The notes under the pieces: generated by a model
The model's input: only the letters and a program-made list of their open reading frames with translations
Told to the model about the DNA's origin: nothing
The model's database searches: none
Shown here: positions 19,567 to 23,564 of the stretch, one piece after another
Layout: every line of letters begins with the position of its first letter
Position numbering within the stretch: position 1 is the stretch's first letter
Translations under genes and position numbers: made by a program
Assembly (NCBI GenBank): GCA_001687465.1
Contig: LVLI01000164.1
Coordinates: 1 to 23,564, forward strand
DNA length: 23,564 bases
Origin: Halocafeteria seosinensis
Taxonomy: Eukaryota; Sar; Bigyra; Bicosoecida
Direction of reading: 5' to 3'

Positions 19567-21583
19567 TCAAGAGCAGTTTATTTGACCGGGTATTCCCTGA
19601 TTTGATTCATCAGATTCTGCAGTCGCCGGCTCGTGCACATAGTAATCCTTTGCGTGGACCCAGCCACTTCTAGACTCAGATGAATATGCTGGATCATCTG
19701 CCACAGAAGGTAGCCAATTGCGCGTAGCGTCTGCTAATGCTTCGATAACATGCTGCTCGGCTATTGGAGAAGCAGCTTCCGTCGTAGGTGCCGAAAAATT
19801 CGCAAACTTATCTGATCGGATTCGATGGGCGTGGGATTGCCAACCACATCCTGTTGTAATAAAATATCCGCTATATGCGCGATTCTGAGGAGAGTAGTGC
19901 AACAGAATTTCTCTATCGGCCTTGCTTAGTCGGGCAATAGAGCTTATCATGTTCTTTAGGAAAACAGCTGCGCTGCGTCTAATTTGAAAATTGCGCATAG
20001 ACACCACCGAAGCGGTATTGTTTGCCCGCTCTGGATATTTTAGGCGTTCGTATAGTTCATGAACCATCTTGCGGACAACTACCGCATGAGAGGGCCGTAA
20101 AGGAACAATCAGGTCATCCGGTTTCACCGCCTGAGGGAATCGATAGAAAAAAGGATGTTGTAGTGCTTCAACACAACTGAGCCGACGGTTTGGATCATAC
20201 GTCAGAAGCCCTTCCAATAGGTCGATCGCTTCCTTGGATGCGTTAGGGATTACTTTGTCCAACGACAGACGTTCCATTGGCGGAAATTCGATCTTATGAA
20301 AGTCGGGCAATTGACTGACATTCGGCCACTTGGTCTCATCGATAGTACCTAATACTTGAATTACCCGATAAATCTGATCTATATCATTCTGACCTTGAAA
20401 CAAAGGGTGTCCCAGGAACAGTTCGGCAAAGACGCATCCAGCAGCCCAAATATCTACCCCACTTCCGTAATATTTGGCTCCAAACAGTAGTTCAGGTGCC
20501 CGGTACCACCTTGTGGCCACCTGATGTGTATATGGTCGTCCATCATTTTCATCACCGTTTGATTCTCCATGTTCGCGATTCTGGTTATTAGTTGAAGCAT
20601 CGTCTGTGTCACCCTCTGCCTCGTATACACCCAGTTGGCCAAGAGTTCGACTCAATGTTTCTGGAATGTGGGTTCCTTCTGTTGCTTTGCTGATCTCTTC
20701 GCTAGTTGTGATAGGCATATTCAGAAAAGGCTCGTTGTAGCTCTCGGCCGAGGTGGAAGATCGGTTGTGTACTCGAGCCAGACCAAAGTCTGCTATGCAT
20801 AGTCTTCCATTGGGGGTAAACAGCAAGTTCGACGGTTTTATATCCTGTAGGAAAAAGCCCTTTCGCGACATAAGGAGTGCCCAAGTTCTTAGGCATGAGT
20901 AAACCTGCTTACTCTGTGAATGATTCGTCGTTCGTGGCAAGCAGCTAGCCCTTTCAGCAGCATTTTCATGACACACTTGATTTCGCTTTCGTGAAGTGGT
21001 CTGTGTATGGCAGAGAGCATATGCTGCATGTCGCATTCCATATAGTCCAAGACCATCACCAAGCATCCTTCATCCGCAAACGTGTCGCGAAGACAGATAA
21101 TCTGCATACCAGCGAGTGATATCCGTTTCCAGTTAAACTTCCGTTTCGAAGATAAACTGGAACTTACATTATCTTGCTCAATTTGCTGTAAAGAGCACAT
21201 CTCACGCACGGCAGTACTGGGTAATTCTGCAAGTCACGAAGCAGCGAAGCAGTCAGAATCCTTCTAATTGTCCCGGCCAGTGCCGGGACGTAGCTCCCTG
21301 ACTCCATATCAAATACTTTTCTACCATGCGTACCTGCAACAGAGGCCGAAGTTCGAGGACGTATGCGCTTGAGGGCTACCATCTCCTGCCGCCCCTCCGC
21401 CTGGTGGTCCAAGGCACGGTAGACCTCCCCGAAGGTGCCCGCCCCAATTTGCTCCAGCAACTCATACCGGTGGGTGGACGGCAATAATGTCGGTTGGAGA
21501 TCCTTGGAGGACTCATCGGGAGAGAAGGAAGAGACTTTAATGCCGTTCATTTCAGAGGGGGTTTTCTCCCTTTCCGGCTCCAT
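19567..21583 (-). CDS. CDK20/CCRK-like (plant CDKF-like) protein kinase with activation-segment insert
   Basis: Four exons: 21334-21583, 21178-21236, 20913-21101, 19567-20844; introns of 97, 76 and 68 bp; 591 residues. All kinase hallmarks are present: Gly loop IGAGTFGEV (46-54), VALK with K72, a PSTAIRE-like helix PSTAVRE (86-92), HRDIKPSN (165-172, split by intron 3 between Arg and Asp), DFG (185-187), and APE (282-284). The segments YTHQVATRWYRAPELLFGA, GVDIWAAGC, and LFQGQNDIDQI with LGTIDETKWP match CDK20/CCRK very well, a kinase acting on other CDK/MAPK-like kinases, in cilia-related control in animals and algae. Plant CDKF is the related CDK-activating kinase. About 78 hydrophilic, acidic residues (192-270) lie between DFGLAR and YTHQ, where CDK20 has about ten. 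A C-terminal tail of ~190 residues is unassigned. Regulation through the insert is inferred. Confidence 0.92.
21270..21289. other. Strong hairpin inside intron 1 of the CDK-like gene
   Basis: GTCCCGGC (21270-21277), loop CAGT, GCCGGGAC (21282-21289): a perfect 8-bp stem with six G-C or C-G pairs in a row, centred in the 97-bp intron 21237-21333. It would bring donor and acceptor closer or hinder splicing; neither is shown. Confidence 0.55.
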
Positions 21584-21905
21584 TTTTCCATTCTCACGGC
21601 TTTTTCGCCAATTCCACGCACCCTATACACAACTTTCCCCTTTTATCTCTCTGTTCAGATGGGAATCAAGTAATAATACCCGTCATATACACCTAAATGA
21701 AGGCTTTTTCAACCCTAACGGGGAGCCAAGTTGAAGTTGAAGTTCCCGGCTGACACACCATGGTTCTGTTTATAGGCGTATATAGAGTATTTCCGAGGGC
21801 AGGATTGTCAATTTCTCACATTGATCCCGAAGATAGAGTCTGATAGAGTGTGTCTGTGGTTGATTTGGAGCCGGAGAGGAGCGAAAGAAGCAAGAAAACG
21901 CCGAA
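21584..21905. promoter_or_regulatory. 322-bp bidirectional promoter between CDK-like and PPAN-like genes
   Basis: The two start codons face away from each other. A TATATAG word occurs at 21779-21785, about 120 bp upstream of the PPAN-like ATG. Three GAAGTT-type hexamers in tandem stand at 21728-21744. No open frame of note. Promoter activity follows from position; specific elements are not proven. Confidence 0.5.
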
Positions 21906-23564
21906 ATGCCGCGCCGAGGAGGCAAACGAGTACGTTCATTCACCCTCTATTCTCGCCATTTACAAGTGTTTCCCGTCGTTTCTGAGACGTCCCGTACCGT
22001 TATTATTGTGGTGAGCTCATGTCCGACTGGGATCCGCGTTTTGCAGACGAAAACCAGAACCCATGTGGTGGAGGACCCCAACGCTCCCAAAGAGAAAATC
22101 CCTCAGTCCTTTGTCTTCAAGAGAGGTGATGTAAGTGCTGATTCAGTGCGTTGAAAAGAGTTTCAAATCGTTTTACGCTGTGGAGAGCTGTCTATGATGA
22201 TATTGACTCTTGTGTGTTATTCAATACAAGAAGTAGAAGTTGGGACTTTTTAATTCCTACAGGTGGATCCTACAATTGCCGAATTAGTCGAAGATACAAG
22301 AAAGTTTATGCTTCCGAATACGGCTTCTAAACTAAAGGAAAAGAAGTAAGCAGTGTCTGAAAATGTGCTCTGTTGATCGTCAAGACAAACTCTTCGCGTC
22401 GTTATTTGGTTTCAGGTCCAACACTCTGCAGGATTTTGCAGACGTAGCTGGTCCACTGGGAGTGACACATTTTGTAATGTTTTCGCAATCTGAGAAACAT
22501 GTTAGCATGAGGCTTGCACGGGTTCCGCGTGGACCTACGCTACAGTTTCGGGTAGTTAAGTTTAGCCGAGCTAGGGATGTTATCGCGTCCCAGAAGAATC
22601 CGGCTGACATGCAGAAAGCGTATATTCATTCGCCTTTGGTAGTTCTTAATGGCTTTCAGAGTGCCATCAAGACATTGGAATCGGGGGACAGTAGTGAAGC
22701 GCTAGCCATTCGACGAGCAGCGAGCTCTATCAAGGCTCCCGTAGATTCAAGTAGCGGAAACGCCGGTGACTATTTTGCAGGGTCGGCGTCCATGCGAGAA
22801 GTGACCTCTAGCGAGAATGCCGTAGATTCAAAGTCCCTCATCAATGCTCTCAAGACAACGCAAACAGTGTTGCAGAATATGTTTCCGTCAATCAATGTTA
22901 GCAAAGTGAAATTATCAGAATGTCGGCGAGTCGTTCTTTTCCATTATGATCAAGAGCAGGGCGTCGTTGAATTCCGTCACTATTCGATCCGGGCTATTCC
23001 GGCTGGTCTGTCGAAAGGTGTGAAGAAGTTGATGCAAACCCGTTTGCCAGACCTTGGTGGACTGGACGATGTATCCGAATATGTCACGAGTACTGGTGCG
23101 GGTGCTTTAGCTACAGGCGCCATGAGTGATAGCGAATATGAAAGTGAGGGAAATGAGGTGACGCTGCCTCAAGAATACAAGGGCCGAGGCAATGAGAAAT
23201 CGCAGACTAGCGCCATTCGTTTGAGTGAGGTTGGTCCTCGTTTCACTTTACAGTTACTGAAAATTGAACAAGGGATGTGCAATGGAGAAATTTTATATCA
23301 CGCAATTGAGAGGAAGTCTCAAGAGGAAGTAGAGCGGCTGCGCAAAGAGCACGAAAGAGCAAAGGCTTTGAAGGCTGCACGGAAGGCAGAACAAGCGAGG
23401 AACGTCGCCGAAAAGCAAGCCCGGAAGCAGAATGAGACAGGAGCTGAAGACAAAGATGCTGCAAATGGCAACGCACAACCAACAGTACATACCCAATCAA
23501 AACAGACATACAAGAGGACACGAGAAGAGACCAAAAGTTCAAACAACAAAACTACGAAAAAGGC
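21906..23564 (+). CDS. PPAN: Peter Pan / SSF1-type Brix-domain ribosome biogenesis factor, 3' end outside window
   Basis: Four exons: 21906-21929 (only eight codons), 22047-22130, 22263-22345, 22416 to the right edge; introns of 117, 132 and 70 bp; phases agree. PPAN/SSF1 is a nucleolar protein needed for 27S pre-rRNA processing and 60S subunit assembly. The start is basic (MPRRGGKR joined to TKTRTHVVEDP) and leads into SFVFKRGD. The Brix domain shows FMLPNTASKLKEKK, AGPLGVTHFVMFSQ, PRGPTLQFRV, SPLVVLNGF, QNMFPSINV, FRHYSIRAIP, and SAIRLSEVGPRFTLQLLKIE, matching the family almost end to end. A hydrophilic insert of about 50 residues (~150-203) interrupts the domain between LVVLNGF and the FPSINV block. 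The C-terminal part is a long Lys/Arg/Glu helix, then low complexity, still open at the window end (~446 residues seen). Confidence 0.95.

Noticed and set aside
19567-21583. Assignment as a MAP kinase or NLK
   Set aside because: The activation segment has YTHQVATRWYRAPE without a TxY motif, and the C-lobe matches CDK20/CCRK.

Overview
The window looks like a compact nuclear chromosome segment from a unicellular photosynthetic or stramenopile-type protist; a diatom is my best guess. Direct evidence: several genes carry short GT-AG introns (57-132 bp) that are required to restore conserved protein families; spacing is very tight (16 bp and 92 bp between some genes); and DHFR and thymidylate synthase are fused, as in plants, algae and many protists but not in animals, fungi or bacteria. 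The species is inferred, not proven.

Layout, left to right. (1) About 1-7274, minus strand, incomplete at the left edge: a giant gene encoding N-terminal ankyrin repeats, a long array of degenerate ~121-residue helical repeats that I do not recognise, a possible beta-rich middle region, and at least three CbxX/SpoVK-type AAA+ ATPase modules. Recognisable homology stops near nt 265, inside the third AAA+ module. (2) 7275-8211: intergenic region, divergent promoters. (3) 8212-13770, plus strand: one 1852-residue open frame of unknown function, apparently an alpha-solenoid with disordered inserts. (4) 13863-15866, plus: ALG9-type mannosyltransferase of N-glycan assembly. (5) 15883-18033, minus, nine exons: bifunctional DHFR-TS, tail to tail with ALG9 with 16 bp between the stop codons. 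(6) 18562-19176, minus: unrecognised 204-residue protein. (7) 19567-21583, minus, four exons: cyclin-dependent-kinase-like protein of the CDK20/CCRK (plant CDKF-like) type with a large insertion in its activation segment. (8) 21906-23564, plus, four exons, cut by the right edge: Peter Pan/SSF1 Brix-domain ribosome-biogenesis factor, divergent from the kinase across a 322-bp shared promoter.

The genes are mostly unrelated housekeeping functions (folate/dTMP synthesis, N-glycosylation, 60S biogenesis, kinase signalling) and do not form an operon or cluster. The item that looks least described is the ankyrin / 121-residue repeat / multi-AAA+ protein: its repeat spacing (123, 120, 121, 122, 122, 119 residues) is regular enough to be a real domain family. 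No tRNA, rRNA, CRISPR array or complete mobile element was seen.
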